NCBI GenBank assembly: GCA_038238245.1
Contig: JBBRXX010000010.1
Location: 1 to 64,000 of the forward strand
Direction of reading: 5' to 3'
Source of the DNA: DASQHW01 sp038238245
Lineage (GTDB): Bacteria; Actinomycetota; Acidimicrobiia; IMCC26256; PALSA-610
DNA: 64,000 nucleotides
Shown: in pieces, positions 31,713-39,217 of the stretch
Numbering within the stretch: the stretch's first letter is position 1
How the letters are laid out: each line of letters opens with the position of its first letter
Notes under the pieces: generated by a model
The model's input: the letters and a program-made list of their open reading frames with translations, nothing else
Database searches by the model: none
Told to the model about the DNA's origin: nothing
Translations under genes and position numbers: made by a program

Positions 31713-32675
31713 CTATGTGGGCGGCGTCGGATCGGGCACGTCGTTCTCGGCGTGCTCGAGCTCGGGGCTGCGCACGACGCCCCACAGGGACGCGACGACG
31801 ACCGCGGACCCGACAACTTCGATCGGGCTCAACGACTCGCCGAAGCACGCCCAGGCGCCGGCGGCAACGAGCGGCGGCTCACCCAGGAGGAGCGGCGACG
31901 ACACCGACGTGGGCACGTATCGGTGCGCCCACACCATCAGCACGTGCGCGGTGGTTCCCGACATCATCGTGCACGCCGCGAACAGCATCCCGCGGCTGCT
32001 GATCCCCAGGGATCCTTGCGCGAGAAGTGTGAACGGCGTCAGGAGCACCGCCCCGCAGGTGAGGGTGCCGAGCATGAACGCGAACGGGTCGATCTCGAAG
32101 TTGGTGCGCAGCACGCGTCCGTAGAGGAACCAGGCCGCGTTCAACACGAGGCTGACGACCGCGACAACGTCGCCGGCGAGGCTCCACGATCCGTTCCGTG
32201 ATGCCGCGGCCGCGACCACGATCGTTCCTGCGATGGCGACGGTTGCCCGCGTCAGGTGTGAGCGATGCACCGTCTCGCCGAGGAACGCGACGGCGAACGC
32301 GATGATCAGCACCGGCTGGAGCGCACTGATCAGCGTCACGTCGAGAAGCCGCGTCAATCCCAGCGCCGCGAACGCAGTCGCCGCCCCGGACACGAAGAAC
32401 GCGCCCGCGCCGAACATCAGCCCGAGCCAGCGCCCACGCGAGACGTCCGGAGGCCAGAGGGCAACACCTTGGGGCCCGCGAGACCGCCAGATGACGATCA
32501 GCGCGAGTGGTGGCAGCGCGAACCACAGCCGCCAGGTAGTGAACACGAGGGCATCGGAGTGGCCCGCGCGGACGAACAGCGAGGAGGCGGACCACAAGAC
32601 GATCGCGACGACAACGGCAATCAACGGTCGGCGCTCCACCGAAATAGACCGCGAGCGCGCGACGACGTCGACCAC
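31713..32675 (-). CDS. EamA/DMT-family transporter
   Basis: 320 residues with ten predicted membrane helices arranged as two EamA repeats of five helices each. Typical features are the start of each repeat (AVVVAIVLWSASSLFVRAG; SLAGDVVAVVSLVLNAAWFLYGRVL) and the end-of-repeat motifs LQPVLIIAFAVAFLGETVHRS and LLLGEPPLVAAGAWACFGESLSPIE with the conserved GE. These proteins export metabolites or drugs. Substrate unknown. GTG start. It lies 9 bp downstream of the DsbA-like selenocysteine gene, probably cotranscribed. Confidence 0.85.
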   Translation of the reverse strand: MVDVVARSRSISVERRPLIAVVVAIVLWSASSLFVRAGHSDALVFTTWRLWFALPPLALIVIWRSRGPQGVALWPPDVSRGRWLGLMFGAGAFFVSGAATAFAALGLTRLLDVTLISALQPVLIIAFAVAFLGETVHRSHLTRATVAIAGTIVVAAAASRNGSWSLAGDVVAVVSLVLNAAWFLYGRVLRTNFEIDPFAFMLGTLTCGAVLLTPFTLLAQGSLGISSRGMLFAACTMMSGTTAHVLMVWAHRYVPTSVSSPLLLGEPPLVAAGAWACFGESLSPIEVVGSAVVVASLWGVVRSPELEHAENDVPDPTPPT

Positions 32676-32684
32676 CTGCGCACG

Positions 32685-33305
32685 CTAGCTGGCGAGCCGG
32701 GAAACCACCTTGCGATATTGCTCGAGCGTCATCGCGCCTTGGAGCACGTGCTCATCGTTGACCACCGCGGTCGGTACCGCCGAGATACCGCGCCCGAGTG
32801 CAGCACGATGGTCGCCGACGACCTCGGTTTCGAGTGCTTCGCCGTCGACATCGATGCTCGCGCCCAGCCGTCCGGCGTCGAGCCTCACCGACTCCGCAAC
32901 GTCGAGGATCACCGACAGTTCCGAGATGGTGCGGTTGTCGCCGAAGTACGCGCGCATGAGCGCGAGGTGGAATCGATCGAAGGATGCCGCGCCGAATGCG
33001 CGAAGCACGGCCTTGCCCGCGACCGCGCTCGGCATGGAATGACTGGGCGGCTGATGCTCGCCCGACCAGGTGCGAAACGTCGTCGCCGGCTCCATGCTCG
33101 CGGGGCGCGCCCAGCGCTCGGTGTAGCGCGTGAACTGCTCGAGGGTGCGCGCCTCGGGCGCAGGCCGCAAGAGGAATGCCCGCCACTCCACGATCAGCGC
33201 GTCGCCCACTTCCCGCTGCAACTCGTCGAGGCGCACGGCCGCGACATAGCACCAAGGTCAGAGGAAGTCGGACCAGACAGTGAAGCGAACGGCCGGCGCG
33301 GCCAT
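32685..33305 (-). CDS. Selenocysteine-containing DsbA/FrnE-like thiol oxidoreductase (UPWC motif)
   Basis: 206 residues when TGA at 33260-33258 is read as Sec16. The start is MAAPAVRFTVWSDFL, then UGA, then PWCYVAAVRLDEL. DsbA-like FrnE proteins have WSDxxCPWCY exactly here, so UGA replaces the first, nucleophilic Cys of CxxC, giving UxxC. After it comes VEWRAFLLRP, a helical insert with the DSBA-family RAYFGDNRTISE and GISAVPTAVVN, which includes the cis-Pro. The downstream part alone (from 33236) would lack the whole active site. It would act as a cytosolic oxidoreductase or isomerase, since no signal peptide is visible. No Shine-Dalgarno sequence is evident. The alternative is a nonsense mutation or sequencing error. 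Confidence 0.85.
33225..33260 (-). promoter_or_regulatory. Candidate bacterial SECIS element of the DsbA-like gene
   Basis: UGA is 33260-33258. After 12 nt a hairpin forms: GTCGCGGC (33245-33238), loop CGUGC, GCCTCGAC (33232-33225), 7 of 8 pairs with one C-U mismatch. The loop begins 21 nt after UGA and has CGUG, the same four bases and nearly the same distance as in the peroxiredoxin gene. Confidence 0.65.
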
Positions 33306-33324
33306 CGTCAAAGGAGCAACGCGG

Positions 33325-33663
33325 TCAGCGCTTCTTGCGCTTGCGGAACAGCTTCTTACGCGACGCCTTGCGATTCTGCTCGTCGAGCAGATCGGCCCCC
33401 GCGGCGTTGACGATGTCTTCGGCCGCGTCGAGCAACGCCGCGACGTCCGCAGTGATCGGCACGTCCGGTTCGGGTGGAGGCGGCGCCATCGGCTTCGCCA
33501 TCGATCCGTACGTCCAGCCGGCGTCGATCATCCGCCGTTCGAAGCGCGGGCAATCGACCGGGCACCTCCACGGCGCCTCGGGGGCGAGGTCGAGCGCGCA
33601 CTTGCGGACGGCTTCACCGGACGCGTACGTACGGCTCTCGTAGTGCCGGCAGTCGGTGCGCAT
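33325..33663 (-). CDS. Small four-cysteine protein of unknown function
   Basis: About 112 residues from ATG 33663, which has GGTGGA 6 nt upstream. ATG 33669 and GTG 33696 are in-frame alternatives. Cysteines C5, C22, C34 and C38 (DCRHY, RKCALD, WRCPVDCPRF) with nearby His7 look like a structural zinc site. The middle is proline-rich (KPMAPPPPEPDVP), and the end is a very basic tail (RKASRKKLFRKRKKR) that may bind nucleic acid. The gene ends 19 bp before the DsbA-like selenoprotein gene on the same strand, so the two probably share a transcript. No known family assigned. Confidence 0.6.
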   Translation of the reverse strand: MRTDCRHYESRTYASGEAVRKCALDLAPEAPWRCPVDCPRFERRMIDAGWTYGSMAKPMAPPPPEPDVPITADVAALLDAAEDIVNAAGADLLDEQNRKASRKKLFRKRKKR

Positions 33664-33726
33664 GGTCATTCCACCATTGTCGCGAATCCGCAGCACGCTC
33701 GCGTCCCCGCTTGGCCGGGCTCCCGG

Positions 33727-34515
33727 TCAGTCGGTATTGGCGTGAAAAGCAAACCCCAACCCGTCGGCGTTCGTGAGGGTCAGGCGGTCGGCGTCGATCT
33801 CGAAGCGGACCGTGCCCGGAAGGACCCGCCCGAAGCTGACGGCACGTCGGGTAGCGCATCCGGCCGGAGCCGCACCCACCAGGCCGCCGACGGTGAACGA
33901 GCGCGGGCGCATCTCGACCGAGCCGGACGTGTGCGCGCAACCGTCGTAGACCTCGATATGTGTGTTGTCGACGAGGCGGACAGTCGCATTCGATCCGGTG
34001 GGCGCGCTCGACACGGTCGATCGATCAATCTCCGAGTCGACGATCCACGTCGTGCCGACGAGCGGCCGATCGGGGTCGACGACCTTGCGGTCACGAAGCG
34101 TCAGCGTGGTCGGCCCCGACGTCAAGGTGACGGCGTCGGTGGTGGTGGCCATCTCGGGCTTCGCCTGCAACAGCTCGCCGATCCACTGGTCCTGCGCCAT
34201 GCGGTCGGCGTCGCAGCCCATCTCCGTGCTCGCGAGCTGCTCGACGACCAACCGCGCCGCGTCGACGCGATAGCCGGCGCCCAACGTGTTGCAGCCCGCG
34301 TTCACCGAGATGCGCTGGTCGCGTGTGAAGGTGATCTGGAGATGTGTCCCGGCAACGAGGCGGTGACCGACCACCGCGCTGGAGACGAAGGTGCGCCCGC
34401 TCACCGACTGTGGGGAGGTGCCCGGCGGGGGCTGGTTGCTCGCCGAGCTGCCGGTGCCGCCGCACCCGGCCGCCAGCCCGACCATTGCGACGATTGCGAT
34501 CACCCGTGTGCGCAC
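33727..34515 (-). CDS. Lipoprotein with two META (HslJ-like) domains
   Basis: 262 residues. GTG 34515 gives a lipoprotein signal peptide (VRTRVIAIVAMVGLAAGC, lipobox LAAGC). Domain 1 (about 38-135) has GRTFVSSAVVG, LQITFTRDQRISVNAGCNTLGAGY and STEMGCDADRMAQDQWIGELL, the diagnostic META/HslJ GCN...M.C.......E signature. Domain 2 (about 150-260) repeats the fold more loosely (LVGTTWIVDSEI, DGCAHTSGSVEM). META proteins are envelope proteins linked to stress or drug resistance. Function here unknown. Confidence 0.8.
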   Translation of the reverse strand: MRTRVIAIVAMVGLAAGCGGTGSSASNQPPPGTSPQSVSGRTFVSSAVVGHRLVAGTHLQITFTRDQRISVNAGCNTLGAGYRVDAARLVVEQLASTEMGCDADRMAQDQWIGELLQAKPEMATTTDAVTLTSGPTTLTLRDRKVVDPDRPLVGTTWIVDSEIDRSTVSSAPTGSNATVRLVDNTHIEVYDGCAHTSGSVEMRPRSFTVGGLVGAAPAGCATRRAVSFGRVLPGTVRFEIDADRLTLTNADGLGFAFHANTD

Positions 34516-34553
34516 GGCGGTCAGACGGCGCGAACCCGTGCCCGGGTTCCCGG

Positions 34554-35111
34554 TCAGTCGAGCCAGCCGACGGCGCGGTCGAGGAGGAAGCGGCTGACCG
34601 AGAGGCAGGACTCCAGGGTGTCGCACGGCACCTCCTCGCCGCGGCGGATGCCGAGCAGCGACACCCGCTGATGGGCGACGATCCGCAGGCTCCGTTCCGG
34701 CGCGTCGGTGGCCGACGGGAACGAGTCGGTGGCCGACACCTCGAGCGCGAGATCGGGGCCGCCGATTCCCGCGAGCTCGGTCGCGAGCACGAGGAGGTCG
34801 GGCCCGTGCGGCAGCGGCGGCAATGCCCACGTGAAGGTGAGCGGGAAGTGGAAGGCGTCGGGCGGCTCGTCCTCCTCCGCGAGCTCGATGACCTTGTCCT
34901 CGAAGCCGAGCAGCACCCGCGGATCTATCTCGAGCGAGAGGTACAAGTCGACGGGGCCTTCGCATCCCTCTTCGGGGTGCACGTCGACCTCCCAGGTCTG
35001 GCGCAGGGAGTAGCTCTCGACGAAATGGCGCTCGTCGTGCACGTGGAACCCGTGCTCCACCGCATGGTCCTTGAGATCCGCCACGAAGCCGGCGACGTCG
35101 AGTACAGCCAT
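34554..35111 (-). CDS. Conserved-looking hypothetical protein, 185 residues
   Basis: Starts at ATG 35111 (MAVLDVAGFVADLKDH) and has an acidic, soluble composition. Notable segments are EVDVHPEEGCEGPVDLYLSLEIDPRVLLGFED and LPPLPHGPDLLVLATELAGIGGPDLALEVSATDSFP. No transmembrane helix or known catalytic motif is seen. The codon use matches the neighbours, and the frame is flanked closely (1 bp from the hydrolase stop), so it is probably a real gene. I do not recognise the family. Confidence 0.6.
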   Translation of the reverse strand: MAVLDVAGFVADLKDHAVEHGFHVHDERHFVESYSLRQTWEVDVHPEEGCEGPVDLYLSLEIDPRVLLGFEDKVIELAEEDEPPDAFHFPLTFTWALPPLPHGPDLLVLATELAGIGGPDLALEVSATDSFPSATDAPERSLRIVAHQRVSLLGIRRGEEVPCDTLESCLSVSRFLLDRAVGWLD

Positions 35112-35112
35112 G

Positions 35113-36042
35113 TCAAGCGTGGAGCGTACCGAACGCCCGCCGGAGCGCGGTCCCTGCGCGGTCGATCGCGTCGCGGCTCGCGTCGAACGCGCCGGAGAGC
35201 CCGAAGAACGCGTGGACCATGCCGTCGTAGCGATGATGCTGCACCGGCACACCGGCTCGAGTGAGCCGGCGCGCATACGCCTCACCTTCGTCGCGCAGCG
35301 GGTCGTACTCCGCGGTGAGGACGAGCGCCGGTGCGACTGCGGTCACGTCCGGGACCCGCAACGGCGAGATGCGCCAGTCGGTCGGGTCGATGTCACCGCG
35401 CGTGTAGCAGTCGAAGAACCAGCGCATCTCGTCCTCGGTCAACAGGTAACCGTCGCGGTTCTCCCGGTACGAGGGCGTCGTCAAGTCGCAGTCGGTCACG
35501 GGATAGACGAGCACCTGAAGGGCGAGCTCGGGGCCACCCGCGTCGCGCGCCTGCAGCGCACAGACCGCCGAGAGGTTGCCGCCCGCGCTGTCACCCATCA
35601 CCGCGAGGCGGGCGCCGTCGCCCCCGAAGGTGGACGCGTTCTTCGCCGTCCACTCGAGCGCGTGCCGGCAGTCGTCGAGTGAGGCGGGGAACGGGTGCTC
35701 GGGCGCGAGCCGGTACTCCGGCGCGACGACGATCGCGTTCGCCGCGTTCGCGACCTGACGCATGACGGGGTCGTATTGCTCGACCGTGCCGATCGTCCAG
35801 CCCCCGCCGTGCAGGTAGACCACGATCGGCAGGTCGGCATCGGGTGACGGCCGGTAGATGCGCACCGGTACACCGTCCGCGTCCCGGTCCTCGACCGCGT
35901 ACACCGGCTCGGGTTCGCCGGCGAGCAACATCAACATGCCGAAGCCCTGACGCTGCAGTGGCAGGTTCTCATCGGCAAGCGCCGGACGCTCGACCGCGTT
36001 CGCGGCGTCGCACACGGTTTGCGCCTGTGGGTGCAACGGCAT
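35113..36042 (-). CDS. HSL-type alpha/beta hydrolase (esterase), copy 2 of tandem pair
   Basis: 309 residues. HGGGW (YLHGGGWTIG near residue 80) is the oxyanion motif of the hormone-sensitive-lipase family. GDSAGGNLSAV near residue 150 contains the Ser nucleophile. LTAEYDPLRDEGE holds the Asp, and MVHAFFG the His. It hydrolyses short acyl or aryl esters. Its ATG shares one base with the TGA of the upstream paralogue at 36042. The two share the LRDEGE/LRDQGE and HAFFG/HGFFG segments, so a local duplication is likely. Confidence 0.85.
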   Translation of the reverse strand: MPLHPQAQTVCDAANAVERPALADENLPLQRQGFGMLMLLAGEPEPVYAVEDRDADGVPVRIYRPSPDADLPIVVYLHGGGWTIGTVEQYDPVMRQVANAANAIVVAPEYRLAPEHPFPASLDDCRHALEWTAKNASTFGGDGARLAVMGDSAGGNLSAVCALQARDAGGPELALQVLVYPVTDCDLTTPSYRENRDGYLLTEDEMRWFFDCYTRGDIDPTDWRISPLRVPDVTAVAPALVLTAEYDPLRDEGEAYARRLTRAGVPVQHHRYDGMVHAFFGLSGAFDASRDAIDRAGTALRRAFGTLHA

Positions 36043-36980
36043 CAGGAGATGTCCAGCGCCTCACGCAACGCCCGCACCGACACGTCCCATGCGTGGCGGC
36101 CCGGCGGCATGAACGCATGCGTGCCGAAGAACCCGTGGATGAGGCCCTCGGCGCGCACGACCTCTGTCGGCACGCCCGCTTCCTGCAAGCGCCGCCCGTA
36201 GTACTCGCCCTGGTCGCGTAGGGGGTCGAACTCGGCGGTGATGACGACGGCCGGTGCGACGCCGGAGACGTCCGGCGCGCGCAGGGGCGAGAAGCGCCAC
36301 TCGTCGAAGTCGGCGGGTGAGCCGGCGTAGTGGTCGTAGAACCAGCGCATGCTCTCCAGCTCGAGGAAATACCCCTTGGCGTTGTCGATCATCGCCGGGC
36401 TGTCGAACTCGTAGTCGGTCACCGGGTACACGAGCAGCTGGAGCTTCGGTTGCGGCAGCCCCTCGTGGCGCGCGCACAGCGCGACGACCGCGGCAAGATT
36501 CCCGCCCGCGCTGTCGCCACCGATCGCGATCCGCGTCGGGTCGGCGTCGACTTCGTCGGCGTGGGCAAGCGTCCATTCGTACGCGGTCATGCAGTCGTCA
36601 GCCGCCGCGGGATACTTCGCCTCGGGCGCAAGGCGGTAGTCGACCGAGATGACGACGGCACCCACCGCGTCGCACAGCAGCCGGCAGATCTGATCGTGCG
36701 TGTCGAGGTTGCCGGTGACCCACCCGCCCCCATGGAACCACAGGAGCGCGGGCAGCGCGGCCTGCGCGCTCGGCCGGTACACGCGCACGGGGATGGCGCC
36801 GGCCGAGCCGGGAATCGTCCGGTCGGTGACCTCGTGGACGGGATGCTTCGGGAACGCGGGGTTCGTGGTCGCCGCGATCATGGCCGCGCGCCGATCCTCG
36901 GGTGTCGTGCCGGCCGTGAACGTGAGCCCCGTGTCGTTCAGCACCTGGATCATCAGCTCGGCGGTCGGATGCAGCGGCAT
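36042..36980 (-). CDS. HSL-type alpha/beta hydrolase (esterase), copy 1 of tandem pair
   Basis: 312 residues. LLWFHGGGWVTGN (oxyanion), IAIGGDSAGGNLAAVVALCA (Ser nucleophile in GDSAG), VITAEFDPLRDQGEYYG (Asp), LIHGFFGTHAF (His). It starts MPLHPTAELMIQVLN, while copy 2 starts MPLHPQAQTVCDAAN, showing shared origin up to the N-terminus. Substrate not known. It lies 3 bp after the rdgB gene, at the end of the murI-rph-rdgB cluster. Confidence 0.85.
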   Translation of the reverse strand: MPLHPTAELMIQVLNDTGLTFTAGTTPEDRRAAMIAATTNPAFPKHPVHEVTDRTIPGSAGAIPVRVYRPSAQAALPALLWFHGGGWVTGNLDTHDQICRLLCDAVGAVVISVDYRLAPEAKYPAAADDCMTAYEWTLAHADEVDADPTRIAIGGDSAGGNLAAVVALCARHEGLPQPKLQLLVYPVTDYEFDSPAMIDNAKGYFLELESMRWFYDHYAGSPADFDEWRFSPLRAPDVSGVAPAVVITAEFDPLRDQGEYYGRRLQEAGVPTEVVRAEGLIHGFFGTHAFMPPGRHAWDVSVRALREALDIS

Positions 36981-36983
36981 GGG

Positions 36984-37661
36984 TCACCCTTCGTCGGTCA
37001 ACGCCGCCACGAGCGCGCGGAACGCGCGCCCGCGATGTGAGACCGCATGTTTCTCGTCCGGCGCCATCTCTGCAAACGTGCGGCCGTCGCCCTCCGAGGG
37101 GACGAACACGGGGTCGTATCCGAAGCCATCGGCGCCACGACCGGTGCCGGCAATCGTGCCCTCGACCTCTCCCCGCCGGCTGGTCTCGCGGCCGTCGGGC
37201 CAGCGCGCCATGGCCACCGTTGCGAAGCGCGCCGTGCGCGACGACGCCGGAATGCCGTGCAGCGCCCGAAGCAGCTTTGCGACGTTCTCGGCGTACGAAG
37301 CGCCGGGACCGGCGTAGCGCGCGCTGTACACTCCCGGCGCGCCGTCCAGGGCGTCGACTTCGAGGCCGGTGTCGTCGGCAATGGCCAACATTCCGAATGC
37401 ACCGGCAAGGGCCGCGGCCTTGATGCGCGCGTTCTCGAGAAGTGTCGATCCGGTCTCGGCGACGTCGGGCGGCTCGGCGAGCGCCGGCAATGCGGCGACC
37501 GAGGCCGCGACGCGTTCAGGCGTGTCGAGCAGGAAGGCCACGCCCTCGACCGCGTACCCGGCGAGCGGGACGTCGGCGAGCATCACGAAGATCTCGATGA
37601 TCTCCCGCGCCTTGTCCGGATTCTGCGTCGCCAGGACGATCGGCAGAGGAAGCGACGTCAC
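36984..37661 (-). CDS. rdgB: RdgB/HAM1-type XTP/dITP diphosphatase
   Basis: 225 residues. Family motifs are VLATQNPDKAREI near the N-terminus (substrate loop), ENARIKAAALA, ADDTGLEVDALDGAPGVYSARYAG (metal-binding, about 95-118), GYDPVFVPSEGDGRTFAEM and SHRGRAFRAL at the end. It hydrolyses deaminated purine triphosphates (ITP, XTP) to keep them from DNA. The first third (about residues 25-75) carries roughly 25 more residues than usual, with an ERVAASVAALPALAEPPD segment. GTG start overlaps the rph stop (GTGA). The rph-rdgB order is common in actinobacteria. Confidence 0.88.
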   Translation of the reverse strand: MTSLPLPIVLATQNPDKAREIIEIFVMLADVPLAGYAVEGVAFLLDTPERVAASVAALPALAEPPDVAETGSTLLENARIKAAALAGAFGMLAIADDTGLEVDALDGAPGVYSARYAGPGASYAENVAKLLRALHGIPASSRTARFATVAMARWPDGRETSRRGEVEGTIAGTGRGADGFGYDPVFVPSEGDGRTFAEMAPDEKHAVSHRGRAFRALVAALTDEG

Positions 37662-38401
37662 CGCCGGCGCGTGGGAGGTGGCTCGGCCACCATCTCGCGT
37701 TGCGCGGCGACGATCTCGCCGATGCCCGACTCCGCGAGGCCGAGCAGCGCGTCGAGGTCGCCGCGCGTGAAGGCGATCCCCTCGGCCGTGCCCTGCACCT
37801 CGACGAACCGGCCGTCAGCGGTCATCACCACGTTCATGTCGACCTCGGCACGAACGTCCTCGGAGTACTCCAGGTCGAGCATCGGCGTGCCGTCGATGAC
37901 ACCGACCGAGATCGCGGCGCCCTCCTGCAGCACCGGGTGCTTGGAGAGCGTGCCGGCCGTGACGAGACGGCTGCACGCGTCGTGCAACGCGATCCATCCG
38001 CCGCAGATCGACGCGGTGCGCGTGCCGCCGTCGGCCTGGAGCACGTCGCAGTCGACCGTGATCTGCACGTCGGGCATCAGTCGCAGGTCCGTGACGGCGC
38101 GTAGCGATCGCCCGATCAGCCGTTGGATCTCCTGGGTGCGCCCGCTCTGCTTGCCGCGCGCCGCTTCGCGGTCGACGCGCTCGGGGGACGAGCCGGGCAA
38201 CATCGAGTACTCGGCCGTCACCCATCCCTTGCCCGATCCCTTCAGCCAGGGCGGAATGCGCGCCTCGACCGACGCCGTGCACAGCACGCGCGTACGCCCG
38301 AACTCGACGAGCACCGAGCCGTCCGCCATCTCGGTGTAGTCGCGCGTGAACACGACCGGCCGCAGCTCGTCCGGTGCGCGCCCCGATGCCCGTGCCGTCA
38401 T
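37658..38401 (-). CDS. rph: Ribonuclease PH
   Basis: 247 residues, usual size. Recognisable segments are FGRTRVLCTASVE, GSGKGWVTAEYSMLPGSS, the RNase PH signature region RTQEIQRLIGRSLRAV (phosphate-binding Arg), TVDCDVLQADGGTRTASICGGWIAL and the end EGIAFTRGDLDALLGLAE. It trims tRNA 3' ends phosphorolytically in hexameric rings. ATG 38401 has GGAGAGG upstream, and that ribosome site is part of a 17-bp tandem repeat. The 47-bp nested palindrome copy 2 sits between this gene and the MBL gene. Confidence 0.93.
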   Translation of the reverse strand: MTARASGRAPDELRPVVFTRDYTEMADGSVLVEFGRTRVLCTASVEARIPPWLKGSGKGWVTAEYSMLPGSSPERVDREAARGKQSGRTQEIQRLIGRSLRAVTDLRLMPDVQITVDCDVLQADGGTRTASICGGWIALHDACSRLVTAGTLSKHPVLQEGAAISVGVIDGTPMLDLEYSEDVRAEVDMNVVMTADGRFVEVQGTAEGIAFTRGDLDALLGLAESGIGEIVAAQREMVAEPPPTRRR

Positions 38402-38404
38402 GCC

Positions 38405-38477
38405 TCTCCGTCCAACACGCGTCTCCGTCCAACATGCGTGGCAGAAGGCCCTATAAGGGCCGTGAGCCACGCATGTT
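38405..38477. repeat. 47-bp nested palindrome, copy 2, with 17-bp tandem repeat
   Basis: At 38431-38477 the outer arms AACATGCGTGGC and GCCACGCATGTT enclose inner GGCCCT-ATA-AGGGCC. It has the same length and core as 5440-5486. In the reverse orientation of copy 1 the blocks GAAGGCCC and GGGCCGT also match. Adjacent, 38405-38421 and 38422-38438 are tandem copies (TCTCCGTCCAACACGCG / ...ATGCG), the second running into the left arm. It lies in the rph leader. Confidence 0.8.
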
Positions 38478-38482
38478 CGAGA

Positions 38483-39217
38483 TCAGATGTGGGTGACGAG
38501 GTGAGGAGCCGCGAGCGACACTGCGCGCCCGAACGCCTCCGAGCCCTCTTCGACGGAGGCTACCGGGTCGATCGTGGGCCACAGATGCGTGAGCATCAGC
38601 CGGCGGGCCTTCGCTTCGCGCGCGAGCTCACCGGCCTGGCGGGCCGAGTAGTGGATCGGTGTCCGGATGTCGTCGTGCTGATACGTCGCCTCCGACAGCA
38701 CGAAGTCCGCACCCGGACCGAAGGCGTCGACGCTCCAGCCCGGCCCGGTGTCGGCGGTGTACGCGAGACGCTTGCCGCCGTGCGCGATCTCCACGCCGAC
38801 CGTCGGAAGCGGGTGATCGGTACGCGAGAACCGCAGGTTCACATCGCCCACCGCGGTGCGGTCGCCGTCGCCGACGAGCCGCCAGTCGAAGGTGTCGGTC
38901 CATTCCCCCACGAGCCCCTCGAGCGTCTTCTCGAGGCCTTCGGGCGCGTACACCGGAAGACCGTTCATCTCGAGGCCGTACTTGTACATGATGTGGAGGC
39001 CGTAGATGTCGACGCAGTGGTCGGGATGACCGTGGGTGATGATGACGGCAGTGAGGTCCGCCGGGTTCACGTGCTGTTGCAGGTTCGCGAACGTGCCGTT
39101 GCCGCAGTCCATCCAGATGACCGCGTCGCCCGCGCGGACGACATAGCCGCTGCATGCGCCACCGGCCGGCGCGCCGTAACTCCCTGAGCAGCCGAGCACC
39201 GTCAGCTCCACGACCAT
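38483..39217 (-). CDS. Metallo-beta-lactamase-fold phosphodiesterase-like protein (Rv1339 type)
   Basis: 244 residues. The metal motif ITHGHPDHCVDIYGL (HxHxDH) lies near residue 60, an early GCSGSYG start follows the class II PDE-like pattern (LTVLGCSGSYGAP), and late ligands are in YTADTGPG, SEATY and LTHLWPT. In Mycobacterium the gene between murI and rph (Rv1339) is a cyclic-nucleotide phosphodiesterase with this architecture. By synteny and motifs this is its counterpart. ATG 39217. Its start overlaps the murI 3' end by 16 bp. Confidence 0.8.
   Translation of the reverse strand: MVVELTVLGCSGSYGAPAGGACSGYVVRAGDAVIWMDCGNGTFANLQQHVNPADLTAVIITHGHPDHCVDIYGLHIMYKYGLEMNGLPVYAPEGLEKTLEGLVGEWTDTFDWRLVGDGDRTAVGDVNLRFSRTDHPLPTVGVEIAHGGKRLAYTADTGPGWSVDAFGPGADFVLSEATYQHDDIRTPIHYSARQAGELAREAKARRLMLTHLWPTIDPVASVEEGSEAFGRAVSLAAPHLVTHI

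Noticed and set aside
33711..34555. Repeat CCCGGTCAGTCG near the stops of the META gene and the neighbouring hypothetical gene
   Set aside because: Only about 15 bp and partly coding (stop region). Too short to distinguish from chance in this GC-rich DNA.
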